A stretch of 64,000 nt of DNA. It comes from Zygnema cylindricum. Lineage: Eukaryota; Streptophyta; Zygnematophyceae; Zygnematales; Zygnemataceae. Where the stretch lies: assembly GCA_037447655.1 (NCBI GenBank), contig JBBHKE010003166.1, positions 133,635 through 197,634 of the forward strand. The letters run 5' to 3'. The notes beneath the pieces were generated by a model. That model had not been told where the DNA came from, searched no databases, and saw only the letters and a list, made by a program, of their open reading frames with translations. Shown in pieces: positions 44,511-54,635 of this stretch (position 1 is its first letter; every line of letters begins with the position of its first letter). Made by a program: the position numbers and the translations under genes.

Positions 44511-46375
44511 CTCCCCTTATTTTCTAGTCTATTTTCCTTTCAACTTCCACAAACAAGTAAACAAACACCCCCTCCCCTTTTTCCTTTTCATTTTCTTTTT
44601 TCATTTTCCTTTCATAAAACTTAAGTATTTAACACAGTGCATTAAATGAACTGATATAACAATTGCATCACACTTTTTATTAAACATGCCACTTTTCATA
44701 AATTCGAGCAAAGATTTTATCTACATCATCACTTTTTCATCCACACACAAACTGATTTCCCTCTTGCGATCCAAATAGCCAGCCCCATCTCCAATATGCA
44801 ACATACACCCAGATGCTAACCCTTTTACAGGCACACCTTCGTAAATACTATCACTCCCTTTAGCGATGTCAAACCCATTACCCGCAGAAATTGAGTTTTC
44901 CTCACTCTCTCCCATGGATTTTTTTCCACTCTCTTTCTAAATTTATTCCCAATAAGTATTTCTCCTCCCCTAAACCTTTCATTAAATATTCCTCTTCTCC
45001 CTTATCTTTAAAAACCCCTTCTAGTTTCACTTCTCCCCTTTCCTCGGAATCCATTGAGGTCTCCCTTTTCGACCACTTTTCTAATTCCAAAATACCTATA
45101 AAATTATCCTCATTAATTTCATCTTTCCCGTTTTCACTTATGGATCCTAGATCTGACTTTCTCATTTCTAAGTCATACACTTTACACTCCTCGACATCCT
45201 CAAGTACCTCCTCTCTCTTTACTTCCCTTATACCTCCAAAAGCACACTGTTGCCTTCGTGCAATTTCTCTGTACTTTTCTCCCTTCCCCATTCTACCATT
45301 GTGAAGATGCTCCAATTTTTTTTCAAATTCTTCCTCCTCTTCCTCTTCCTCCTCCTCATCCACATTCCAACTTCTAAGTTTTTTCAATCAAGGGCATTCC
45401 TCCATTTTATTACCCGGTTCGCTACAAAAGAAGCAAACCCTATTTTTCAAAGCTCTCGTGTCTTTTCCTCTCCCTCTTTTTCCACCAAAGTTCAGATAAG
45501 GTTTACCTTTGTCTTTCTTCCTCTCATCACGCTTCCGCTCGTCACCACCATTCCTCTCATCACGCTTCCGCCAATCACCACCAGCTGTAAATGCATTCAC
45601 CCTGTCACTTCCCCTAGGAAGCTCCAAAGTGCTTTCCCTCACAAGAACTATCCCCATGGTAAAGCTCCAAGTCCATAAGGAACCATGAAGTGCCTCCATA
45701 CGACAAATGATGTTTTCGTACTCATCTGGGAGTTTCATAAGTAGTGTATTAATCTTACTCTCCTCAGATTCTACATATCCCGCACTAGCTAGCTCAACAT
45801 ATTACGCAGCAATATCATTGCAAAACAATATCAAGCTACGGCCTTTATAAACATAGGCCTCTATTTCATGTTTTACTAATTGCTGCCTCTGAATAGTCTC
45901 ACTCTTATAAATCTTAATTAGTGCTTCCCATATCTCTGAATACTTGGTTAGACTTAAAAGAGTGATAGCTATCGACTTAGACACATATCTAAATATGAGA
46001 TGTTTTGCTACAAAGTTTTTGTATTCCCATATTTTTCTGTCATTTTCTTCAGTTTTAATCCCTACAAGTGGTACCATAGCTGAGAGCCTAGCTCCCCTCA
46101 CCATAGATGTCCTTTTTTCCTTCTCCCCTATTTATCCATCCACATAAAGGTATTTCCCTTCACCTTCCGTTACATCTGAAATCCTGTTGATATTCTGGGC
46201 AGCCTCAGATGATTCTCCATAGTAAGCTCCTCCAAAGCCAGGTGGCGGACATCTCACTTGTCCCACAGCAATTCCCCATAAGTGCTTCTGGAAAAGCAAT
46301 CCCTCCATTTAAAACGCCTAATAAGTGAAGCTTGTTCCATCATACATAGGCACCCTAGATGGTGGGCCCATAACC
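44511..46375 (-). pseudogene. N3 Gag-type protein
   Basis: Broken copy of the N4 protein. 46104-45802: gag core IWEYKNFVAKHLIFRYVSKSIAITLLSLTKYSE. 45738-45388: basic region and knuckle CFFCSEPGNKMEEC, in which the zinc-ligand His is Asn. 45387-44902: acidic block and GEEKYLLGINLE. 44915-44721: the shrunken RNase H-like end with GDGAGYLDRKRE. The same arrangement as N1, N2 and N4. Confidence 0.87.
46361..46375 (-). other. N3 primer-binding site
   Basis: The minus strand reads GGTTATGGGCCCACC, exact. Confidence 0.85.
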
Positions 46376-47558
46376 TCTAAATCTGAGACCTCCATTGGCC
46401 TCAGAGTAAGCAGATCCAAAAAGAAGCTAATCTAGGTAGTGCCGACTCCAACTTGATGTAAACCCAAATGACTGACCCCTTGACAGTTAGAACTCCAATA
46501 CAGATTCACCCCTCTGAAATAACACTTTCTGTTTGCTAAGTTACACCACAGAATGCAAAGTTAGAATATGAGATTTGGACACATTCACCCACTTTGACTT
46601 TCCCTTAGAAATGCAGCCATCCTGTCAAACTAAAACTCTCACGAACTACACCCCTACGTAGCGTGGACTCCCCCTAGTCTGCAGCAAAAAGATTCACTGA
46701 AAATGGTCAAGTAAATTGGTAGTTATGGCTGGCCAAAGTTTGCCATTTATACAAGGTGCACTCTGGGAGAGGCAGCTATCTACCCAAAATTTTCTAAGTC
46801 CTATTCCCCCTCTAAAACTCTATCTACTGAAGTATGGCACCAATCGAATTACTATGTCGTTAAGAAAAGTTCAGGTGTCGGTGTACTTTCTCTACGGACA
46901 TTGTACAACATGGCCAAAATGTCGACACATGTAAAAAAACTGGATTTGTTCCCGTAATCTCCGGAGATCCCGTAATCCAATGTTATCACGCCACATGTCT
47001 TCTAACGTGGGAAAGACCGTAAAACGCCAAAAGTACTTCTTTGGTGATCGTGACGCCTATCGCGGCCGTCCGATCAAAACCGGCTATAATCTTAGCCATT
47101 GAAATTCGACGCGCGGTATTTGTTTCGCTATCGAAACAAATGCGCGGTATCCGTTGCTTACCCGTACTGTACTCCGTAATAAATTAAATGGTATCTATGT
47201 ACTAAGAATCTATTTCCCGTTAAACGATTTAATCTACGTGTGACAATTTATATAGTTATCAAACCCAATGTAATGTAACACTAGTTCTAGACTTAACGGT
47301 TAAAGGTAACGGCTACGCTGACTTGGCGGACGGCAGGTTCCAGGATCAATTCTTGGGGCCCGTGAAGTACATTTTGGTAAATCTACGTAATTCACTTCCT
47401 ATCTTCCATAAAGTGTTTAGGTAGCCATGGCTCTAGTTCCCTTTCCTACCCTAGTGACTACAGAAGGTGTGGGGGCTTTGAGAAGGGGAGTTAGAGGTAG
47501 ACCACCTTAACTCTTTTTCTATCCTAATACAGACCTAGAAAATACTCAAATATCAAAA
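46376..47558 (-). repeat. N3 5' LTR
   Basis: LTR of 1183 bp, direct repeat of 43361-44510; its inner terminus is tctaaatctgag and its outer terminus tatcaaaa, both one or two changes from the N4 ends. Confidence 0.88.
47290..47375 (+). other. tRNA-like module antisense to N3 (5' LTR)
   Basis: Second N3 copy: A-box-like acttaacggttaaaggtaacgg, B box decayed to GGTTCCAGGAT (47336-47346), TTTT at 47372-47375. Confidence 0.55.
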
Positions 47559-47563
47559 GAAGT

Positions 47564-48928
47564 TACCAGACGAACTTGGTGTACCGAGTACAGGAATTGA
47601 CTAATAGTTCATGGAAGTGGAATAAACTGGTTCGGATGATACTTGTGCAGGAAAGCACCATGGAGATTAGGAGAAGAGGAAAAAGCATTCAAGCTCAAGC
47701 TGCAGGAGGAGACTGATGGGGGAAGGACCCAAAGGAACTGTACAAAGGGGAAAGAGATCAGCCTGGAGGACCAAGGCTTCCCAAGGATCTTTATCATTTT
47801 TGCAAAAAGTCGAGACACTTCATCACAGATTATGTCAAGTTGTCGGAGCTGAGGCTCTAAGAGAACCGTGGAGGGGATTGTTCCGAAGGGAAGAAAAAGG
47901 CACTTATGCTCACAAAAGTGACAAGTGAAGTCGAGGAAGTGTCGTGAGAGGAAGATGGGGAGCTTCTCTTTGACGAGAGTCTAAAGGAGAGTGAGATCCC
48001 TCAGAGACAGAAATGTGCCCTGCGAGCTATTCGGGAAGCTCCACTGGAAGGATGGATCATCCACTCAAGTGCATCCATGCATATGTATCGTGATAAGGAC
48101 CTTTTCACTAAGCTAAGAAAGATCTCTACTGTAGAGATAGAGTATATGGATGGGAGAGTGGTTACCACAGATCTAGTGGGGTCACTAGATATGAAAGTCT
48201 TAGTGGAGGGTAAGACTTCTATACTCACATTCTCAAATGTACTCTACATTCCTCAGCTGAGTAAAAATCTTGTTTCTACGTCTGTTCTAGATGACAAAGA
48301 GTTTGATACCTTCATAACAAAAGGGAGTCTTTAGAGCTAAGTATGGGGATGAAGTCTACTTCACGATAGATAAGGGTAGCCAAGGCATTTTTAGGCCTAA
48401 CCTGTGTAATGAAAAGAAGAATGCTTATTATGTCGTTGTTCCAAAAATGATGATTTGGTATAAGCGGTTAGGGCATGTGCATTTTGATAGGTTGAGTGAA
48501 ATGAAGAAGCTTGGTGTAGTAGCAGGCATTCAGTTTGGTGACGATGTAATGGTTGATGATGTAGTGGAGTTGCTTCACGAAAAGCTCACAGACTCCTTTT
48601 TCCCAAAGCCGCCACATATATGGGGGAAAAGGTACTAGATCTAGTCCACACAGATATTTGGGGACCTACAAGAGTACCTTCGGTTGAAGGGAAGAGGTTT
48701 ATGTAAACAATAACTGATGACTGGTCTAGGTACTCTAGAGTCTACTTCCTAAAAACAAAGTTTGAAACACTAACTTACTTCAAAGAATATAAAGCTTGGA
48801 GTGAGAAGTTGTATGGAACACCCATTAAGAGAATAAGGAGTGATAATGGGGGAGAATATAGCTCTAACGAGTTTGAGGAATACCTGAGAGATGAGGGAGT
48901 TCAGCACCAGAAAACTGTACCATAGAGC
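47564..48928 (+). pseudogene. F3 gag end, protease and integrase start
   Basis: After N3 the Gag frame resumes (LPDEL). The knuckle is decayed (YHFCKKSRHFITDY, two Cys lost). The protease motif near 48050 reads WIIHSSASMHMY, so the catalytic Asp is lost. Open block 48077-48334 covers the region up to LSKNLVSTSVLDDKEFDTF. The integrase finger WYKRLGHVHFDRL is at 48447-48638, then DLVHTDIWGPTRVPS, RSDNGGEYSSNEFEEYL and QHQKTVP in short frames up to S2. Confidence 0.87.
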
Positions 48929-49378
48929 TGTCAGGTTTTTTGTGAAACGGCGTCTCAGTTCTGTTGAGCACCGTAATATATTATTTAGTTAGCGTGTGAT
49001 TTGTGTGGCGTGGCGTGATTAGTTAGTTATAGTTTTGGTTTATCTTGTTTGGTTTGTACGACGAATTTTTTTTTGTACGGCGGTATGTTGTTTCGTACAG
49101 TACCTCGTATTTTATGTTGTTTCGGTAGTACTTTGTAGTGATTAGTTCGCGTGCGTACTTTTGTACGTCGCGCGATTTATTTGTACCTTGTAGTACTTGT
49201 CTGTTTCGTGAGAGAGAGTATTTAGGACTTAGTCGTTTGAGGGAAAACTATCTTTTGTAAGAGGGGAAATATTCCGGTGAAATATATTGTCTTTTACTAG
49301 AGTGATCTCTTTTTGCTATCTTTTGCTTCCGCACTACATCTTGTCTTCCTTCTATCTTTGTGTGTATCGATCCTATCA
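48929..49378 (+). mobile_element. S2, solo LTR of a separate family
   Basis: A 450-bp TG...CA unit (TGTCAGGTTT to cgatcctatca) with flanks agagc (48924-48928) and agaac (49379-49383), one mismatch. Removing it rejoins F3 integrase at TVPxNQEQNGVA. It has several gtacg motifs (for example near 49055-49100) but resembles none of the other LTRs here. Orientation is inferred only from TG/CA. Confidence 0.75.
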
Positions 49379-50999
49379 AGAACCAGGAACAAAATGGGGT
49401 AGCAAAAAGATTGAAGCAAACACTAAGAGATAGTGTATGTAGTATGTTGGTTGACAAGCAAATAAGAAAGAGATTTTGGGTAGAAGCCATGAACTGTGCC
49501 AACTACATTAAGAGTAGAGTTCTTACCTCAACCGTAAATTGAATGACACCTTATGAGACATGGGTTGGAAGGAAACCATATATCTCACACCTTAAAGTAT
49601 TCGGTAGCCTAGTTTACAGTCTTGATACGGATAAGAAAAACTGGAAACTAGATACTAAGGGCAAACCTCGATACTTTGTAGGATATGATGAGGATGTCAA
49701 CGGATATAGATTCTATGGCTTGGCAAAGCAAGATATTATTCTGGTCAAACACCTAGTTGTCATGGATGAAGGAGAGTCATTTGACCATTTCAAATATACC
49801 AAAATGATAAAATCCAATTTGAGGCTGAAAGTGAGGAGAGTCATGTCTTTCGCTAAAACGATATGAGTGAAACAATGATTGCAGATTCAAGTTAGATCCA
49901 AGATACAAGATCTACTGGACACCTCACATATTCCTATGGACTTCGAGGAGACAGAAAAGATGAAACTGGAAACTACTTTCATGAATAGGGGAGCAGATGA
50001 GAAATTTAGGAGAAATCCGAGACTTACTTCCATTCCAGCTTCAGAGTTTGAGGGAGGGAGAAGGAGCAGCAAAAGGATTCAGGAAAAACAGGCTCCTCAT
50101 AAGGTAACTAAGCTATCTCATCCTGATGAGCCTCAATCATACTTAAAGGCAGTGAATAGCCCAAAAAAAGATTTATGGATTAGAGCGATAAATGATGAGA
50201 TGGCTTCTATCATGGAAGCAAATACTTGGGAACTAGCGAATTGTCCTCCAGACATAAAACCTATTGGTTGTAAATGGGTAATTAAACCAAAACTGAACCT
50301 AAATAATACCATTGAGATATATAAAGCTCGTTTGGTAGCAAAGGGGTTCACCCAAAAAGACAGGATTAACTGTGAAAAGAAATTTGTTCCAGTTGTTCGG
50401 TTCCCATCAATAAGGATTCTCCTCAGTCTAGCAACAGTGGAAGACCTGGAAATTCATCAGATGAATATTAGGACAGCATTTCTCAATGGCAAGTTAGAGG
50501 AAGAAATCTTCATGCGGCAACCAAAGGGATTCGTGGAGAATAGGGAAGAGAGCAAAATTTGCAGGTTCATAAAGTCCTTATATGGACTTAAGCAGACTCC
50601 CCAACAGTGGAATAAGAAACTAGACGTGTTTCTCACAGTTCTGGGATATATCCGGATCAGCTCTAATCATTCTATCTATATGTTTGAGGATGAGAATGGT
50701 GTGATTTTTATTGCAATTTATGTTCATGATCTGTTGGTGTTAAGTAAGTCTTTAGAAAAGATCAATAAATTAAAGAAATATCTTAGAAGCACATTTGACA
50801 TGAAGGATTTAGGAGAGCAAATATACATTTTGGGGATCGAAATGGAGAGAGATAGGGGGAATATGATTATTAAATTTACTCAGAAAAACACAATAGGTAA
50901 TATGCTTGAGAAATTCCAGATGGAAAATGCTAACAGTTGTACCACTCTCATGGACTTGAAAAAAGTAAGTGATGGAAGGTGATCAGATGAGTCCAAAGG
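49379..50999 (+). pseudogene. F3 integrase end, linker and reverse transcriptase
   Basis: Integrase C-terminus 49379-49866 (NQEQNGVAKRLKQTL, FWVEAMNCANYIKSRVLTS, TPYETWVGRKPYISHLKVFGS). Linker and RT are one 367-codon open block, 49879-50982, with KPIGCKWVIKPKLNL, LEIHQMNIRTAFLNGKLEE, KSLYGLKQTPQQWN, and the active site as YVHD at 50719-50730 in place of YVDD. FDMKDLGEQIYILGIEMERD follows. The His in the active site implies no polymerase activity even though the frame is open. Confidence 0.9.
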
Positions 51000-51078
51000 A
51001 GAGAGTTTATGCAGTCTATCCCTTATAGATAGGTCGTACGAAGATTTATCTATTTTATGAAGTGTACCAAGCCGAACA
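51000..51078 (+). pseudogene. F3 RNase H, first fragment
   Basis: MQSIPYR-stop-VVRRFIYFMKCTKPN, the start of the connection/RNase H region, cut by F4. The last five bases (gaaca) are one copy of the F4 flank. Confidence 0.82.
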
Positions 51079-52126
51079 TGTAGAAATTGATGGTCAGTTT
51101 TTTAATTATTTTCTAGGTATAAATAGAAATATAGAAAGAAGCTGAGGCAATCTATCTCTAACTTCTCTCTCCAATTCTCACACTTCTAGCAGTCACTGAG
51201 AAATTGGAGAGGAAGCTATAGTCATGGCTTCCTACGCTATCCAGAGGTTTACAGGAAATACATTAGTTTATTTACTAAAAGGATATATGTTGTACCTAGG
51301 ATTTTATCCTGGTACTTGCTGGACTGAAAACAGCCAGTAGCCGGTATCCTTATCCGTTAAGTCCAGAACTAGTGTTACGTACTGTGGTTTGATAATTATT
51401 TTAATATTTTCACTTAGGATAATTCATTTACCTTAAACTATTTACGAATACACAGATCAAATAATGTAAAAGTACGGATTACGGTATGTTTACGAAAGGA
51501 GTACCGCGCATTTGTTTCTTTAACGAAACAAATACTGCGCATGTATTTATGACGCCTTCGATTGAAATTTGCATTCAATCAAACAGCCGAGAAGAAAGTC
51601 GAGATCGCGGAAGAGATTCTCGGCAGTTTATAGTCATTGCCACATCAGATGACACGTGGCAAAATTACATTGGATCGCGGTATCTCCGGGGCTTACGGCA
51701 CCGAATCCGGATATCACATGTGTTAACTTTTAGGCCATGTCGTACAATGTCCGTACAGAAAGTATATCGATAGTTGTACTTTTGTGTACGGAAGAGCAAT
51801 ATGATTGGTTTCTGTACTTCAGTAGATAGAGTGTGTGAGAGAGATAGGACTTAGAAGAATTAGTAGATAAGACCCTCTCTCCTAGAGAGCTTCTTTACAA
51901 AAAGTCAACTTTGACCCTCCATAACTTACTGCTCATGGGAGCAAATTCATAGATTCTTTTTGCAATCGACTAAGGGGAGTTTTACCTTCACATGGGTAAA
52001 GGTATAAAAAGTTTTTGTGTGTCAGGGTGGTTGTTGTTCTTGCTGAAACACAAAAGGGTCAGGGTAATCCTAGAGGCTTCTTGGAAGCTGTCCATTCTGA
52101 GGACTTATGGAGGTCTCAGAGTTTCA
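51079..52126 (+). repeat. F4 5' LTR
   Basis: LTR of 1048 bp from TGTAGAAATTGATGG to gagtttca. It has CACGTG near 51653 and GTAC motifs near 51738-51790. The Gag start codon is 52107-52109, inside the LTR. Confidence 0.92.
51277..51370 (-). other. tRNA-like module antisense to F4 (5' LTR)
   Basis: Minus strand: acttaacggataaggataccggctac, B box GGATAAAATCC (51299-51309) within a T-arm-like hairpin, TTTT at 51277-51280. Confidence 0.62.
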
Positions 52127-53060
52127 GGTTATGGGGCCACCATCTAGGGTACCAATCTTTAATGGAACTAGCTTCATATATTTGGAAAGTACGATAATAT
52201 GAGCTCTATGCGAAAAAAGGTTTTGGGGGATAGTGAGTAGACGAGTGGGGCATCCATCAAGTCTTGGAATTCCTCCACGGTTTGGAGGAAGTAGATTCAG
52301 AAAGAAAACAAATCCACCTTCAACAGAGTAGACAAAAGAAGGAGAGGTGGTGGACAAAGGAGAGGAGAAGGAGTCGATCACACCAATAGCAGTTTGTTCG
52401 GTATTGAAGTCACCTATTCCGAGGAACGAGGAGAATGATTTTGAAACCTAGTACTTCAACAATATGGCTGCAAAACACTTCATCCTACGCCATCTTACTC
52501 AAGGACTTGCTTGTTCTCATTTGTAGGTAGAAAGAGCATCCGATCTTTGGATGGCTCTCATAGAGATGTACCGAAGTGGTACGATTCAGCAACAACAGTT
52601 GGGTGGTCAGAAAGTTAAGGAGTATGTATACAAAGGGGGGAAGATGTTGGATTTTTGCAATCAGCTTGCTACACTCTTCATGGAGCTAGAGAGTGCGGGA
52701 AAAGATTTTAGTGAAAAAGAAAAGGTTAACTGTTTACTAATGAAGTTACCAGATGAGTTCGAGAACATAGTCAACCGTGTGCAGGACTTGTAGGACTCAA
52801 GGTGGATATTGAACTCTGTGGTAGGGATGATTCTCGTTCGGGAGAATATGATTGAGATTCGAAGGGGAGGAAAGAGTGGGCAAGCCTTCGCAACTGCGAC
52901 CAATTGGAGGAACAAGGATTCCCGAAAACCGGTCGCAAACTATGGGGGTAGGGAGCAAAAAAATGAGACCGACGAGTTCGGACCAAGGTCTCCCAAAGGT
53001 TGATATCATTTTTGTAAGAAACCGGGGCACTATATGGCAAAGTACACTAAGCTAGCTGAG
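52107..53060 (+). pseudogene. F4 copia gag
   Basis: MEVSEFQVMGPPSRVPIFNG starts in the LTR and crosses the primer-binding site. Frameshifts follow. The core is open at 52551-52793 (MALIEMYRSGTIQQQQLGGQKVKEYVYKGGKMLDFCNQLATL, VNCLLMKLPDEFENIVNRVQ). The zinc knuckle near 53000-53045 is YHFCKKPGHYMAKY, with the first and last Cys both Tyr. Confidence 0.87.
52127..52141 (+). other. F4 primer-binding site
   Basis: GGTTATGGGGCCACC, one mismatch from the half-tRNA complement. Confidence 0.8.
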
Positions 53061-53462
53061 CTTTGGTTATAATAAGGCAGAACGGTGGTACCCCGAGAGG
53101 AAAGAAAAAGGCCCTTGTGACACAGGTACATGAGGCAAAATTCGAAGACGAGGACGATGAGCTCCTTTTGGAAGAGGAGTTGGAGGGGAAAAACGAGGTC
53201 TAAATACACGAATGCAGAAATGTGCTTACAGTCGATTGAAAGGTGAAGCACGCTGGATTATAGATTCAGGTGCATCTATGCACATGTGTAAGAGAAGGCA
53301 CCTGTTCACTAAGATAAGAAAGATTCCCACCGTAGAGATAGAGTATAAGGATGGGAGGATAGTCACCACTTCTCTTGTAGGATCGGTAGATCTGAAAGTG
53401 TTAGTAGAAGGAAAGACATCCATAGTAACATTCTCCAATGTATTGTTTATTCCGGAGCTGAA
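53061..53462 (+). pseudogene. F4 protease
   Basis: An acidic stretch, then an intact aspartic protease motif WIIDSGASMHMCK near 53255-53295, and LVGSVDLKVLVEGKTSIVTFSNVLFIPELN. N4 is inserted at the final codons; the frame continues as NKNLISTSVLDDKG at 57698. Positions 53458-53462 (ctgaa) are the N4 duplication. Confidence 0.9.
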
Positions 53463-53659
53463 TGTTGGAATTCAAGTATTTTCTAGGTCTAGAGATTGCA
53501 AAATAAAAAGCAAAATAGTAGATATTGACAGCCTGCCTCTAACTCCTCCTCAAGTCCCCACACTTGTCGCAGTCACTGAAGACTGGAGAAGGAGTTAGCC
53601 ATGGCTGCCTGTGCTGTCTAGAAGGAGACAGACAGTTGTTTTATAGGGGGTTTTTCTCT

Positions 53660-53748
53660 AAAAGGTAGTTTTGACAGGGCCAGGATTTGATCCTGGTACC
53701 TGCCACTTGTCTCAACCGCAACAGCCGGTAGTCTTAACCACATAGTCT
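53660..53748 (-). other. tRNA-like module antisense to N4 (5' LTR)
   Basis: The minus strand reads tgtggttaagactaccgg (A-box-like), then a clean T-arm CCAGG-ATCAAAT-CCTGG (53680-53696), CCCTGTC where the acceptor 3' strand would be, and TTTT at 53660-53663. Acceptor pairing is about 4 of 7. Confidence 0.75.
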
Positions 53749-54036
53749 AAATTACATTAGGTATTACGGGGTATGATGTTTATTTAAACAGTTACAATAA
53801 TACTAATTCATTTAACTAGAACTATATGCATAGAGCATAGAAACAGTTATGTAAAGTACGACGTACGGTACAACTACGAAATAAATACCGCGCAGTTTGT
53901 TTGACGCCGGAAAGAATACCGCGCAGGTATTTATGACGGCCACGATTGAAACCCAAAATTGATCGGACGGCCGCGAAGGATGCCGAGATCGCGGCGTACG
54001 ATTTTGGCGGTTTGCGATCACCGCCACATTGCGTGA

Positions 54037-54042
54037 CACGTG
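54037..54042. promoter_or_regulatory. G-box in N4 U3 (first)
   Basis: CACGTG in the context gacacgtggtaac, an ABRE-like G-box bound by bZIP/bHLH factors in plants. About 240 bp upstream of the TATA box. Confidence 0.55.
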
Positions 54043-54100
54043 GTAACACTACGTTGGATTGCGGCAACTCCGGAGATTACGGGAACAAATCCGGATATGA

Positions 54101-54106
54101 CACGTG
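54101..54106. promoter_or_regulatory. G-box in N4 U3 (second)
   Basis: CACGTG in gacacgtgtcgac, itself part of a longer palindrome gacacgtgtc. Confidence 0.55.
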
Positions 54107-54125
54107 TCGACTTTTTGGCCATGTC

Positions 54126-54199
54126 GTACAATGGCCGTACAGAGAGTACACCGGCACCTGTACTTTCTGTACGACACAGTAATTTGATTGGTGCCGTAC
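54126..54199. promoter_or_regulatory. GTAC cluster in N4 U3
   Basis: Six GTAC tetramers in 74 bp (54126, 54137, 54146, 54160, 54169, 54196), upstream of the TATA box. GTAC is the core bound by SBP-domain factors (SPL7/CRR1) in green plants; function here is inferred. Confidence 0.5.
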
Positions 54200-54279
54200 T
54201 TCAGTAGATAGAGTTTTAGAGAGGGAATAGGACTTAGATAAATTTTGGATAGGCACTGCCTCTCCCAGAGAGCACCCTG

Positions 54280-54286
54280 TATAAAT
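54280..54286 (+). promoter_or_regulatory. TATA box of N4 5' LTR
   Basis: TATAAAT in ccctgtataaatggc. It would place the RNA start about 30 bp downstream, near 54315. The matching box in the 3' LTR is 57322-57328. Confidence 0.65.
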
Positions 54287-54635
54287 GGCAAACTTTGGGA
54301 AGCCATAACTATCAATTTACTTGACCATTTTCAGTGATTCTTTTTGCTGCGGACTCAGGGGAGTCCAGGCTACACAGGGGTGTAGTCGGTCAGAGTTTTT
54401 GTCTGCCAGGGTGGCTGTATTTCTAAGGGAAAGTCAAAGTGGGTGAATGTGTCCAAATCTCATATTCTAACTTTGCATTCTGTGGTGGAACTGAGCACAC
54501 AGAAAGTGTTATTTCACAGGGGTGAATCAATATTGGGGTTCTGACTGTCAAGGGGTCAGTCACTTGGGTTTATATTAACTTGGAGTCGGCACTATCTAGA
54601 TTAGCTTCTTTTGGATCTGCATACTCTGAGGGCCA

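Larger units (their letters stand above)
43361..47558 (-). mobile_element. N3, gag-only LTR element
   Basis: Minus-strand element of 4198 bp inserted in F3 gag, with LTRs 43361-44510 and 46376-47558 and the duplication gaagt (43356-43360 and 47559-47563). An exact primer-binding site lies at 46361-46375 and the polypurine tract from 44511. Its LTRs are the closest in the window to those of N4, in reverse orientation. Coding part broken. Confidence 0.93.
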
